Source: Calycina herbarum (Eukaryota; Ascomycota; Leotiomycetes; Helotiales; Pezizellaceae). Taken from it: a stretch of 64,000 bases of DNA. Position 1 is the stretch's first letter. Every line of letters starts with the position of its first letter. The stretch spans positions 62,001-126,000 of the forward strand of contig LLEY01000078.1 of NCBI GenBank assembly GCA_001414485.1, given 5' to 3'. The notes beneath the pieces were generated by a model, which did not search any database, was not told the origin of the DNA, and saw only the letters and a program-made list of their open reading frames with translations. Position numbers and translations under genes: made by a program. Positions 25,320-37,255 of this stretch are shown here, piece by piece.

Positions 25320-26814
25320 ATGTCCAGCTCCGACGAGGACTACGTCGCAGATTCTGACGATGATGCTGGCGCCCATCAGGTATCCGCAAAACATGGCACG
25401 CGCTCCTCTGGGCCTGTGAAAGCTTCGGAGGGCACAGCTGGGGGAGGAGGCACCAGTAGGAAGAGAGCGGCATGGGAGGATATCCAGAGGAGTTGGGATA
25501 CGGTTGTTGAGGGGGCGGATGGGAGTATTAATTCTGCGGTCGAGGGGTTGAGGGAGGCGGGGAAGAGGAAACGGTTTGTTTCTTCTTCCTGTTATTTTTG
25601 AGGGGGTGTTTTTGGGATGTGTGAATAGTGGCTAATTATTTTGGGGGAATAGCTTACTGAAGGATACGACCCCTCTACAAAGAGGTATCATAAGACATCT
25701 AATCCTCATAATCGACCTCTCCTTCGCCATGGTAGAGAAAGATCTCCGTCCTACACGATACCTCCTCACTCTCCGCTACGCATCCGAATTCGTGACTGAA
25801 TACTTTGAACAAAACCCCATCTCGCAACTTGGAATCATAGGTATGCGCGACGGCATAGCCCTGCGTATCAGCGACATGTCAGGGAACCCAACCGAACATA
25901 TCGAGAAACTGAAGGGCTTGAAAGACCAGCAGGGACAGGGAAATCCAAGTTTACAGAACGCATTAGAGATGAGTCGAGCGGCTCTTTTCCACGCTCCTTC
26001 TCATGGAACGAGGGAGATTCTTATTATTTATGGGGCGTTACTGAGTTCTGATCCGGGAGATATCCACGAGACGATTCAAAGCCTGATTACAGATCATATA
26101 AGAGTTTCTGTCGTTGGTTTGGCGGCGCAGGTTGCGATTTGCGCGGAACTGTGTAAATCCACCAACGCAGGGGATGAAGGGAACTACAGCGTCGCTCTCA
26201 ACGAGCAACATTTCAGGGAACTCGTTATGGCTATCACGACCCCTCCCGTCACGCGAACGAAAAAGCAATCCCAAAGTAGTTTACTGATGATGGGTTTTCC
26301 CTCGAGGACTCTTGGGGTAGGGAAGACTATGACTTTCTGCGCCTGCCACAGTAAACTTTCTCGAGGGGGCTACCTCTGTTCCCGATGCGACTCAAAAGTG
26401 TGTTCCCTCCCCGCGGAGTGTCCCGCTTGTGGACTAACACTCATCCTCTCCACCCATCTCGCGCGTTCCTATCACCATCTTTTCCCGTTGAAAAATTGGA
26501 TTGAAGTCCCATGGTCTGTCGCAAGAGCAAAGAATTCTAAAGCTTGTTTCTCTTGTTTAGCTAAGTTTCCGAAGATACCTGCGGTGGGCAGTGAAGAGGA
26601 AAGGAGGGAGGGCGAACATAAGGGGACGAGTGAGAGTTCGAGGTATGCTTGTGAGGTTTGTGGGGAGCATTTTTGTATTGATTGTGATGTTTTTGCGCAT
26701 GAGGTGGCGCATAATTGTCCGGGGTGTCAAGGGGATACTAGGGGGACGGTGGAGAGGGATGAGGTGCATAGGGAAAGAGTAAGAGGGGATGGGGATGTGG
26801 TTATGGTTGGTTAA
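25320..26814 (+). CDS. ssl1: TFIIH core subunit SSL1 (p44)
   Basis: Two exons, 25320-25573 and 25653-26814, give 471 aa. The N-terminus is acidic (SSDEDYVADSDDDAG) and then has the family segment RAAWEDIQRSWD. The Ssl1/von Willebrand-like domain begins with RGIIRHLILIIDLSFAM across the intron junction and runs to about residue 290 (DLRPTRYLLTLRYASEF, IIYGALLSSDP, RVSVVGLAAQVAIC). The C-terminal third has zinc-binding cysteine clusters (CHSKLSRGGYLCSRC, LPAECPACGLTLILSTHLAR) and a final C4-type ring (CEVCGEHFCIDCDVFAHEV, CPGC). In the TFIIH core p44 stimulates the XPD helicase in transcription initiation and nucleotide excision repair. The gene appears intact; the last residues after CPGC are acidic and variable. 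Confidence 0.94.
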
Positions 26815-27535
26815 GGAGGGAGGGGAAATTGGTAGAGGTTGTATCGAATAGCAATGGTTTGTTTTCATGGCGTTTTTGGGGGTGGGAAAATGGAGGGAGT
26901 TGGGGCGTTGTGGTGCATGGTTGAAGGCGTTTTTTGTCTTCTTCCCTTTTTGGTGAAGGGACTAGCTAGTGCGAGGGAGAGAGATTTTTCTTGATGGCTG
27001 TCTGTACAAGGATATGGAAGGAAAGAGAGAAAAGTCAAATATTAATGAGTCTTTCAACTCTTCTCCAACGTGATGCTCTGAACTTGCCCGAAGGGGTTTT
27101 GTTCATCCAGTTGGACGTTGAGTAGTGTCATCATCAGAGCCAATATCTCCGAATCCAGCTGTCTTGAGGAAATTCATTTACGTCAAGAAAGAAAAAGTAA
27201 ATCGATCAGGAAATATACTTGTACTGTGCCAACAAGCACGCTTTCAGTAGAACAGAGATTTAAGAAAGAAAGTTTCCAGAAGTCTAAGATCTTATCCTCG
27301 CGGTTCGTGTTGGGAAGTGGGTTCTGGGGAGGGTGTGATGTTGGATGTGATTTGGGCTTAAATGGGATTTGTTATTCTGAAGTTATCTTAGCCTCTTCTG
27401 GTGGCTATTATTTTGATGTTTGAAGTCATGGGAAAGGGTAGGCTCCCTATATAAATGGTTGGTAGAGTGATATCGGGGGGAGATCTCGCTTATATATTCG
27501 AATACTTGGACGGTAAAAACCTCCAGTGTGAGAAA
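26815..27535. other. Intergenic, last unmutated sequence before the first transposon island
   Basis: G-rich 3' flank of SSL1, then ordinary sequence. The plus-strand frame at 27118-27423 has no domain. Composition shifts sharply to A+T-rich, repeat-like sequence from about 27535. Confidence 0.5.
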
Positions 27536-27946
27536 TTAGTAGAGTAGAGTAGAGTAGAGTAGTAGCAACGACTCTATTCTACTCAGCCGATTTTATATAC
27601 TACTCTACTCTACTTACACTACTCTGAGTAACTCAGAGTACTACTCGAGTAGTTCGGACCGAGTCGAGACGAACCAGGCCAGAGCTCGGAGCAGTATCGA
27701 GGTAGCGCTCCTAGTAGCGCCGAGAGCTTAAGCGAGATCTTCTATCTACTATTTACTACTTAACTTCTTTAAAAATAGCCTTAATAAATTAGTATTAATT
27801 AAATAGTAGTTTTTTTATCTTATAAAGCTTCTAGAAATATTAACTATTTACTTATATACTTATAATTTCTATTTATAGTACTACTCTAAGTACAACTTAA
27901 ATAATTTTAAGTAACTACTCTATTCTACTCTACTCTACTTAGACTA
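27536..27946. mobile_element. Foldback/MITE-like element with AGTAG-repeat ends
   Basis: About 33-bp imperfect inverted ends built of repeated GTAGA units: near 27536-27570 on the left and the complement at about 27911-27946. The interior has more palindromic ACTCAGAGTACTACTCGAG-like sequence near 27610-27650 and becomes A+T-rich after 27740. There is no open reading frame. No clear target duplication was found, so the class is uncertain; it could also be a diverged microsatellite cluster. Confidence 0.4.
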
Positions 27947-28026
27947 CTACTTAAGTATCTAAGTAATTTATACTTATACTAAAAACCTTAAGAAAGTAAG
28001 AATTTTTAAAAGTTTAGTAAAGCGAT

Positions 28027-28316
28027 TGTAACGGCACGAACCGGACACTACTATGGAAGAGGCATATGGAAGTGCGTTCGAATAGAATTGCATGTACGGA
28101 TACTAGGCTCTGATACGAAGGAAAAGACCAAATTGGTCCTTTCCGGCTACGAGTACGAGGGTATCTATATACAAGAGAGTCGGACAACTAGAAAAGTCCG
28201 CAAAGCTCGATAACCTGATTCCTGATCGTACCTAAAACCTAGGACGTATCGTATCCCCCTCGGCACGTATCATATCCTCTTGGCAATCGGCACTTCACAA
28301 TGGCTGGCCATCACAG
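28027..28316 (+). repeat. Dispersed repeat, little-mutated copy
   Basis: Moderate-G+C sequence starting TGTAACGGCACGAACC and containing a palindrome around GACCAAATTGGTC. Its diverged reverse complement is found at about 55926-56290. Differences are dominated by C-to-T and G-to-A changes in the other copy (for example GAAAAGACCAAATTGGTC against GAAAAGACTAAATTAGTC), as RIP would make. The start with TGTAAC could be the edge of an LTR, but no partner or internal region is visible, so the element class is open. Confidence 0.6.
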
Positions 28317-28341
28317 CGATAGATACTTCGTCACCGGCATA

Positions 28342-28736
28342 ACAGTTCCAAAATGCAGGGGTAATGCGCCACAGTGCTGCTTTAAGAAAACGTCTTAATA
28401 TTTTGTATACCATCCATCTGCGTCAATTACAGCCTGGCATCGTGCTCTGGTGCCGAATTGCATAGCAGACTTGATCGTACGTATACCCTGTCTGAAGGCA
28501 AATTTGATCGCGTGTATAGTTGGCATCAAAGAAGAGAGTTTGAACGCGTAGTCTCTGATCGCGAGTAAGCTCTGAGTGCTTCTGCTTAGGAACGGGAATT
28601 GACAATGTCGTCGACATACTAAGATCTATTGCTATAGTAGAGAAAAAAGTAGTAAAAGCAGCATGCGCGCATCTTAAAGTCATTGGTGGGAACCCCCTGT
28701 TAGCGCAGAATATGCTAGAAGCGATTTTGGAACTGA
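28342..28736 (-). mobile_element. Tc1/mariner MITE formed by internal deletion
   Basis: A 395-bp element flanked by TA dinucleotides (28340-28341 and 28737-28738), with ends carrying CAGTTCCAAAAT as inverted repeats. Read on the minus strand it begins with a transposase N-terminus and ends with what looks like the C-terminal residues of the same protein, so the catalytic DDE domain has been deleted. It is not RIP-mutated although both flanks are. Confidence 0.82.
28423..28683 (-). pseudogene. Truncated Tc1-type transposase N-terminus
   Basis: An 86-codon frame beginning MTLRCAHAAF and containing a helix-turn-helix segment, ELTRDQRLRVQTLF followed by YTRDQICLQTGYTYDQVCYA, typical of the DNA-binding end of fungal Tc1/mariner transposases. 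After RHQ the frame shifts into the 3' end of the ancestral gene: in the next frame the sequence reads CQAVIDADGWYTKY and stops, which resembles the usual C-terminus. No catalytic triad remains, so no activity is expected. Whether the N-terminal peptide is expressed and could act as a repressor is unknown. Confidence 0.72.
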
Positions 28737-28744
28737 TACGCCGA

Positions 28745-29471
28745 GGACCAAAGTAAGATTCTACTTAATACTCGTAGTTATAGATAAGAGCGAAGAGATC
28801 TTATAGAGTTTAGTATAAAGATTTAAGCTTAGTAAATAAGCCCGGTTATTCCTCGGAAATTAGAATTCGTACTATTAGATTTAGTTAAATAGTTCTTCTA
28901 CTTAGAGAACTCTTCTCTTCTTATAGATAATCTAATTATATACTATTATAAGATCTTAATAAGAAGAATATTATTAAGAAGAACGTTATCGATAAGAAAA
29001 GGTTGATTAAGAACTCGATATATACGATAATAGCTAAACATCTCTCTATAATACTCTTAAGTATTATTATTAATATAAGGATTCTACTATTAAATCTCGT
29101 AACTATCCTCTATTCTACTATTAGCTCTAGCTTTACTATTTCTATAAATATTCCTATAGCTGCTCTTATTAGCCTATCGGTAGCGATAGCTTTGCCTTAG
29201 CTAAATATATAAAAGGATTATCTAAGATATCGCTAGAAAGACGGACCTAATTAGAGAGAGAATAATTATTAGAACGAATAAAGGAAGAAAACATAGCTAC
29301 TCTCTATTTAGTTAATCTTATTTAATAATATTCTTCTCTTTCGTTTAACTCTATATTCTTATCTCTATTATTAAATCTCAACTAAACTATGTCGCTTTTC
29401 TAATTCAAAAATACTATTAGTAGTAAAATTAATATTAAATACGAAATTAAAGTCTATTATATAAATTAGCT
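28745..29471. other. RIP-degraded A+T-rich DNA, origin unknown
   Basis: CpA and TpG are nearly absent while TpA is very abundant and CpG persists, as in the neighbouring transposons. No reading frame or terminal structure is recognised. It is probably the remains of another mobile element. Confidence 0.5.
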
Positions 29472-29559
29472 TAACGTGTTTCATAAGCGAGTCGCTTATA
29501 TAAGCGAGTTACTTACTTTTCTTATCGTATACTATATACTACCTTTAAATTATAATAGC

Positions 29560-30105
29560 TTAATACTATAACGTTTAATTACCTTCTTAAGAAGCTAATA
29601 TTATTTTAGTAACCTAAGAACTCGAAAACAACGCGTTATTAACTAAACGAAGCGCTATAAAGATTTACTATATTCCTCGAAAGACTCTCTCTAATCGACG
29701 CGCTAGAAAGCTCTTACGACGCGATTGCTAGCCTAATTCGAAAAAGCTTATAAAGCTAGAGGAGGAGGTAATAGTTAGATATATATTAGAGTTAGATTTA
29801 CAAGGGTTTTCGCTTATAAGAGATATAGTATAAGATATAGCTAATAATCTACTAAGAGAGCGCGACGGAAAGCCTATAGGTAGGAACTAGCTAGATAACT
29901 TTATAAAACGTATACCTAAGCTTAAAACTTAATAGAGTCGTTTATATAATTATTAGCAAGCTTTAACTAAGGATCCGCGAGTTATTAGCCTATAGTTTAC
30001 GCTTATATAGTCTATTAAAGAGAAATATAGTATTTAAGATAAAGATATTTATAACTTTAACGAAAGTAGCTTTATAATAGAAGTTATTTCGTTCTAACTT
30101 ATTAT
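29560..30105 (+). pseudogene. Fot1/pogo transposase, N-terminal half (broken)
   Basis: Plus-strand conceptual translation, interrupted by many stops of RIP type, still reads as a pogo-family transposase: PRKTLSNRRA in the psq-type helix-turn-helix, then a CENP-B-like segment with NELDNFIKRIPKLKT and QALTKDPRVI, then SIKEKYSI and DIYNFNESSF, equivalent to the first catalytic Asp region of the DDE domain, where Asp/Glu are partly replaced by Asn/Ser. It ends at the retrotransposon insertion site. Confidence 0.75.
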
Positions 30106-30339
30106 TATTACGATCTATATCTAAAGGCAAAGGTATAAGAGTATATATATATATATATTTAAGAATTTAAAGCTATAGTTCTAAGAACAAGGGAATGTAG
30201 AATATATACTCTACGAAAAAGAGGTATTTCTACTAACTATAAAGAGCCTTTAATCTCGTTATAAATCCGTCTAAGCGTTATAGCTCTGACGGTCACGTAT
30301 AGGACCGAGAATTACGTGTTATAGACCAGCGCTGTAATA
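30106..30339 (-). repeat. 3' LTR of chromovirus copy 1
   Basis: 234 bp. On the plus strand it starts TATTACGATC, the mutated form of TGTTACGATC, and ends CTGTAATA, the mutated form of CCGTAACA. It contains a run of TA dinucleotides and the ACGGTCACGTGTAGG-like segment shared with the other three short LTRs. Confidence 0.9.
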
Positions 30340-30399
30340 TTACTCTCTCTTTTGGAAAAAGCTTATCTATAAGCTTTATATTATAACTAAATCGTCTAT

Positions 30400-33300
30400 T
30401 AGATAATTATAATCGTCTATTCCGTCTTCCTACGCTCGTATCTAGCTTTATAAAGCCCTTAGCGGACCAGCGCGGGCTAGATTAGTAAGGTGAAAATCGT
30501 ATAATTTATATAGATAATACTTAAAATTCGAGACTAGATACTACTATAGATCAGGGTTATAGTCTAACTATTAAACCCTATATTAGAGCTTTCTATAAAC
30601 TGCTTTTATAGCTAAAACTTCTTCTACTTCCTACTCTTCCTAATCTATAACTTATATTAGTAGAGGTGGTTCGTTTACCTGTCTAGGTAGCGGATCTATA
30701 GCAGTCTTATAGAGTAGTAACAGGTGGAATACAGAGTATATACAGAAGTGGTCTAGTAGTTTAAGCTAGAAAGAGTGTCCTTTATAGGCTATAATCTAGA
30801 ACGGACCCTCGTTTTGTCTATCTAGCTTATAGCTTAGCCGGTCTATCTTCTAATTATAAGTCGATACCTAAATAAAGTCGTCTACGTTAAAGTCTACTAT
30901 TCTTCGAATCTAGTTTGTAGACCTTATATAGCAGTCTTATGCTTTACTAACTAATTCCTTTGCCACGGTTTAAGTATCGTATATTCTCTATATAAGTGCC
31001 TTTGTATCGGTCTAGTTAAGCTATTCGTAGACTATTATAGATTTATCTAGACGGTTCTAATCGAAGGACGTAGTAGCTACGTATCTATTAATTACTTTAA
31101 AAGGCGAGAGCCTACCTAGACTCTTATATAGAAGCGTAAGCTAAGCATAGTCTAGAATAGAGACAAGTTCGCTCTAGTTGTTCTAATAGTAACTAATAAA
31201 AGGCTATAGGCGTTGATTAATCTATTAGTTTATAATTTTAGTTTATCTGTTAGTTTATAAGTAGAAAGTAGTAGATAGCTTAAGCTTTATACTAAGGATT
31301 CTATAGAATTTAGACTAGAAAGAAGAAATAAACTATAGTCTATAGTCTAAAATAATACTTTATAGATAGCCGTAGGTTTAATAGATCTATATAACGTATA
31401 TTTATACTATATCTTAGGCTATAACTGTTTTTAGATAAGGGATCGAGACTGATTACTTAGTTAGGTAATCTATAACTACCTATAAGGTATTATAACCTTA
31501 TTTATTAGTAGGGAAAGACTTATAGTCTATAGTAATATACTGCTAGGGACGTTCTAGAACTAGTAACAGATGTAAAAACCTAGGTTTATAGTCGTAAGAA
31601 ACCGTAGTATATCGATAGTCTCTGTAGTTACTAATATAGGTTTCTATAGACGTCTATAAACCTTTCTACTAGTATCTACGGGCGAGGATAGCTACCGTCT
31701 TTGTCTATCTAGGGTGAGCTGTAGATACTTATACGTAAGCCTTATAGATTAGGTCCGTCTATAAGGTGTCTTAATTAGGAACTACGAGTCTCTTTTACTA
31801 AAGAAGTAAGCTGTTCTCTATTATCTAGTTTTAGTATCTATAGGTAGCTTTCGTTTAGTCGTCTTCTAAGTCTAAAGAGTTATAGTTAGTAGTAAGTAAC
31901 TGGTCGATAAGGTTAAGCGAGGGTTCTAAGGTAACTAGGGCTAACGTTATAGGAGGGTCTGATCGAGTAGTAATACGTAGATCTAACTGATTAGACGTAA
32001 GTAAGGTTTGTTATCTTATAGACGCTTTTAGGTCGTTCTACGGGTTAACGTCTTAGTCTCGGCGTATTAGCGTGTCTGTTTTCTTGTTCTACTTATTAGA
32101 TTAAAACGTAATTATAAAATAGAACTCTAATAGAAACTCTGCCTATCTCGCTTACTGCTGGTTTAAGGTTTTAGAGGTTATAAAGTACTTTAAAGCCTTA
32201 TAATCGGTAAAGACCTTGATCTAGGAGCTAGTCTAAGTAAGATCTGCTTGCTATTGTTTAAAAGAGCGTATAATAGCTAATATCTTCTTATCGTAGATTT
32301 GATAGTTTAGCTTAGCGAGGTTTATTATCTTCGAGAAGTAGCTTATAGGTCTCTACGGTTCGGTTTCGGATATATATTATAATATTATAGCTGTAACTAC
32401 TCTGTTAGAAGCGTTAGTCTTAACCCTAGTCTCTAAATCAGCTATAAAGTAGTATAAGAGAGAGGCGGTAACTAAGGCTTCTTTTAATATATTAAAAGCC
32501 TTCTTATATTCTAAGTTGAACTTAAATAGTACTTTCTTTCTCGTAAGATAGTTTAGTAGACGAGTAATCTGTTTATAATCTTAAATAAAACGTCGGTAGA
32601 AGTTATAAAAACCTAGGAAAGACTAGATACCTTTAACAGTACTAGGATATTTCTAGGAAACGATTACTAAGATCTTCTCTAGGTCGACTTCGATTCTATC
32701 TATAGAGATAATAAAACTAAGATACTTTGTATAAGTAACGTAGAACTCTATCTTCTTAATATCTACTTATAGTCTAGCTTTATAGAGCTGTTCTAAGACC
32801 TTATAAACGTGTTCAACGTATTCGAGCTTATTATTAGAGTATATAAGAATGTTATTAAGATAAGCTATATAAAAGTTATTAAGATATTCTATAAGAACGC
32901 TATTTATATACCTCTAGTACGTAGTAGAACTGTTAGTTAAGTTGAAAAGTAATACCTTATATTTAAACGTGTTATAACAGGTTTAAAAGGTTATAAGTTC
33001 TTCTAACTCTAGATCTATACGTATATAGTTAAAAGCTTGATAAATGTCGAGCTTTATAAGGATTTTAGTACTAGTGATTTATATAAGAGTTTCGTCGATT
33101 AGTAGAAGATAGTGCTAGTCTTTATAAGTAAGGTTGTTAAGTTTCTAGTAGTCGATATAGAGCTATAAGCTTCTGTTAGACTTCTTTATAAATAGTATTA
33201 GAGAGGCGAAAGAGGCGTAGCTAGGAATAATAAATCCTTTATTAAGGTTATTAAGGATATACTATTTTATAACTAGAAGTTCCTTAGTCGTTATCCTATA

Positions 33301-35900
33301 TAACAGGCTATGTAATAGAGTATTTAGACCTATAAGTTCGATCTAGTAGTCGACTTAGTTTCGTAGTAAGGGAAGCTTATCTAAAGCTTTCTTTAAAAAG
33401 ATATTCTTAAAGTCTATATATTTCTAGCAAACGTTCTATTCTACTAGTTATTCGTCTAAAGCGTAATCTACTAAAGAGAGCTCTATATATAACCTGTCTA
33501 TAAGAGTATAGTCGATCTTTTGTAAGCTAGTAGAGAAGACTTCGTTATCGTGCTTTTAAAGGTTAAGTTTAAAAGTAGCAGCTCTAATATAATAGATATT
33601 AATAGCGAAGTCTTCTATAGGTTTATAGATGTTTATAAGCGAGCTTACAGCTGCTTTATAGTCTATAACTGAACGTTTTCCTAAGAAGGATCGACGACGT
33701 TGTTAGCGGTTAGAAATAAGGACCTGTATTCTATTCTAGGTAAAGACGAGGTCTTATTAAAAGCTTTTATCTAGAATTTCCTCGAGAGTGACTAGTAGCG
33801 GGGTTTAGCACTAGCTTTGAGGTAGTATTAAATAGATTAATATAGGTTCCTTTATAGTATTCTAGTAGAGGTCGCGGTTCTCTATATCCTCCTAAGCCTA
33901 GAGGTCTAGTAAGGAGATAGTTATCGATTCCCTAGTAATAGGTACTAAGTAATCGAATCAACGAACTAGAGGAAGGGATTCTAGCTACTTAATCTTACGA
34001 CTACGGACTACTAACTTTACGTTTACGTCTATAAGCTATTAACAGCCGATAATAATATCATATCCGCTAATATTAGTAATTAGAAAGGGCGTATTAGTAA
34101 ACTATCGTCTATCGATACTTAGTATTAAGCGAATAACGCGAGTAATCGCTAGTCCTTTATATCTATTAAACCCTATAATTGATATTACGTGTAATAGCTT
34201 TTCTATAGCCTGTTTATAATATTAACTTAACTGGTCGGCTAAAGCTGTGTTAATAAATAGCTATCTATTCGCTCTAGTATTAATAAGTCTAATAGTATTA
34301 AAAGTATATCTATTCTTAATTAAAGTATATATAGTTATAAAAGCCTTTCCGCCTATTATATAACTTAGATTAAGAGGTTAAGATCTAAGTTTATTTTACT
34401 CTAAAGAGGAGACTTGCTTTAGAGCTGTTCTTTTCCCGAGTTCTTATAGACGAGTTTCTTATTAGCCGATTCTTCTTTAGACGCTTATAGTCTATAGGAG
34501 TTTATAAGCGATTTTTCAGCGTCTTCTAATAGCTTAATAGCTATAGAGGGTTTTTAAGAAAGAGAGTATTTACTAGCGTAGTGCCTAGGTTTATTATAAT
34601 TATAATAGATAACGTCTACTATATCTTAGACAGGAGTCGTACTCTTACGAGTAGGCAAAGGAGTCTTACGGTCCGTAACTGGAGAGTAACGGACCGGGCT
34701 TTAGGTTAGCGGATAACTAATAGTAGTATATAGAGCTAGAAGTTAGTAAGTTAATCTATAGCTAGTAGAGAAACCTCTTATAAGTAGGCAGCGGTTATAG
34801 TAAGCTATAAGGCGTTTCTTAATAGTTACCTCGTCTTAATAGACAGAGTAACAGCGGTTATATAACTAGTTAAAGGTTACTAAGGTGATTCAGACTAGCG
34901 AGATACTTACTTAGAGAGCTAGCGTAAGCTTCTAGTATAAATCTTTGAACTACTTACTTAATAGGATATAAGCCTTAGTTGTAAGACTTAAGAAGGTTGC
35001 TTTAAATATAGTAAAAGTCTTATCCTCTTATATTAAGAGTTTATAGAAGACCTTATAGGCCTCTATAGCTTTGTTACTATCTATGAACAAGGTATCTAGA
35101 TATATAAGTATATCTATAATATCTATAAATAAGATAAGAGAACTGAAATCTATCTATAGTTCTAGATGCTCTTATACTACGCCGGAAGTAGCTATAAAGA
35201 CGAAGGTAAGTTTATCTTATTCGTTCTTAAAGAGGTTCTTTCTTATTTTACTAGCTAGGATAATCTACTAGGCCTTATATAACAGGGAGATGCTGTTCTT
35301 AAGTTTCTTACTATCTTAGAACTTATAAGTAGAATTATTAGAACTAAATCAGGAATAGGAGGAGTTAGTAGTAGCCTCTTAGAGGGCTTATATATACTCG
35401 CAGCTTAGGAGAGAGTTATTAGAGTAGTTTATAGGTAATAGAGTTTAGTAGAGTTATATATATAAAGAGAGGATTTTAGCTTATAAACGAACGTTTTCGT
35501 CTATAGGAGGCTCGCTTATTACAGAGGAGGTAGGTAAGGGAGAGGCGACTCTAGAGGTGTTATCCGGTTATTAAGACTCGGTTCGAGACAAGCTAGTAGG
35601 TGTCTTTTCTTTTCTACTACGACTACTTCGAGTGTCGGCTATTATATTATTAGAAAGGAAGGAGGAGAAGGTAGGGAGAGGTTATAAAAAAGGTTATATA
35701 GACCGTTATAAGCGTGTCTTTCGAGGAGATAAGTCGTTATAGACGTAGAGATGCTCGAGGGATCCGTTTATAAGAAGAGAGGCTATTATAGGCGGAGGAG
35801 GAGGGTTGTAATTATACTATTACGAGTTTAAGATCTTCTAGCTATTACAAGCGTAGAATCTAGTCGATATTATAATCCTTTATAGAGAGTAAAAAGGGTT
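30400..35900 (-). pseudogene. gag-pol of chromovirus copy 1 (degraded)
   Basis: Minus-strand frames are full of TAG/TAA stops, but domain remnants are in canonical order: a zinc knuckle near 34590 whose Cys and His have become Tyr (YYNYNKPRHYASKY), reverse transcriptase near 32850 where the YxDD box reads YLNN, an RNase H region near 32400-32470, then integrase, and a chromodomain-like end near 30470-30600. The Asp-to-Asn and Cys-to-Tyr changes are G-to-A on the coding strand. No protein can be made. Confidence 0.8.
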
Positions 35901-35913
35901 AAGCTTTAAATAA

Positions 35914-36145
35914 TATTATAATCTATATCTGAAGGTAAAGGTATAAGAGTATATATATATATATTCGAGAATTTAAAACTATAGTTCTAAGAACGAGGGA
36001 ATACGGAATATATACTCTACGAAAAAGAGGTATTCCTACTAACTATAAAGAGCCTTTAATCTCGTTATAAATCCGTCCAAGCGTTGCGGCTCTGACGGTC
36101 ACGTGTAGGACCGAGAATCACGTGTTATAGACCAGCGCTGTAATA
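35914..36145 (-). repeat. 5' LTR of chromovirus copy 1
   Basis: 232 bp, the partner of the LTR at 30106-30339, differing mainly by transitions. It is followed on the right by the second ATTAT target-site copy. It is less mutated than its partner: CGTGTAGGACC and GTTGCGGCTC are retained here. Confidence 0.9.
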
Positions 36146-36150
36146 ATTAT

Positions 36151-37255
36151 TATAAGCTTAGAAACGTATAGAAAGCGAAAGCAAGTTTAGCTAGGTAATC
36201 GCGAGTAGGTTATAGTTATTTAGAGAGTTAACGTAATAAGATAGATAATTCTACTATTTATTATATTTATAGGCAAAGTACTTATTTCTACCTAGTACTA
36301 AGACATATATATACTATACGATTAGGTAATTAAGGTTAGTAATAACAGCTAGATAAATAATAAACTTAGAGTTATATAGTTAAAGTATTTTAATAAGTAT
36401 ATAAAAGTATAAAGTATAAGAGAATATTATTTATTAATTATTAATAGTTATAAAAGCTATAACTCGCTTAAATTCTAGTAACTCTATAAAGACTTAAATA
36501 TTATTACTCTCTATATACCTCTACACTTATCGTATCTACTATAGCCGCTTAATATAGTCTGCTTCTCACTATTAAAGCAAGCGTATAGAGCTAAGATATT
36601 AGGCTTAGCACGGAATTATATTAATTATATTACTAAAGAAACCTTTCTTCTCGCGTTTAAAGCAGCTTTTTATAAAGCATTTATAAAGGATAATATCTAC
36701 ACGAGTTTTAAAAGAGCTAGGCTAGTCCTATATAGCCTAGAAGCTGTATTATTAAAGCTTGATTTAAGGCTTCGTATACTAATACTAATAATACTAGAAA
36801 ACACTTTATAGACACCTAAAACACTAAGTAACGTATACGAAATAATAGCTTAATTAACACTTATTCGAGATCGGATTCAAAGATATTAAAACTCGTTACC
36901 TAGTTCTATTATTCAGTCTCTTAATCAACTTGAAAAAGGCTTAACTAGGGTGATATATGATATAGTATTAATATACAAGGAAATTACTAGTCTTCGTATA
37001 ATAACTAAGGCTATAACTAAGCGTAAAAGTCGTAAGAGGAAGTATATTAAGAGTCAAGAGATATTAACAGTAGGCAACGTAGCTGATTTAATTACATCTG
37101 AGGAAAATAGTAGCCAGAAATAAGGTAAAGAGTCTAGGAAGAGAGTTCGTGTAGATAGGCACTGTAGCCGTTGTAGTAAAACTAGGTATAATTCTCGTAC
37201 TTGTCAGGCAGAAATATTAGATGTAGAAGATAGCGAAAGTTCTAAAGAATACTAG
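36151..37255 (+). pseudogene. Fot1/pogo transposase, C-terminal half (broken)
   Basis: Continues the frame interrupted at 30105. Recognisable blocks: LSYLLPLNIVCFSLLKQAYR, with the PLDVxxFxPLK-like box of DDE_1 transposases, then ARNYINYITKETFLLAFKAAF and FKRARLVLYSLEAVLLKLD, and a C-terminal zinc-finger-like CSRCSKTRYNSRTC. Stop codons are frequent up to about 36890 and become rare after about 36950, in line with the fading of RIP toward the right end. Confidence 0.78.

Larger units (their letters stand above)
30106..36145 (-). mobile_element. Ty3/Gypsy chromovirus copy 1, full length, RIP-inactivated
   Basis: 6040 bp bounded by two LTRs (30106-30339 and 35914-36145) and a perfect 5-bp target duplication, ATTAT, at 30101-30105 and 36146-36150. 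The element runs on the minus strand: a purine tract (AAAAGAGAG) sits just inside the left LTR, and the minus strand encodes gag and pol remains in order from the right end. It is inserted in the transposase gene of the Fot1/pogo-like element. It matches copy 2 (56337-62373) almost base for base in length. Confidence 0.92.

Noticed and set aside
27118..27423. 101-codon frame after SSL1
   Set aside because: Non-ATG-type start, no domain, lies in the 3' flank.
27541..27570. CRISPR-like short repeats
   Set aside because: Simple GTAGA microsatellite without spacers, in a eukaryotic genome.
29003..29200. Open frame inside RIP DNA
   Set aside because: Chance opening in A+T-rich sequence rich in Ile/Leu/Ser codons.
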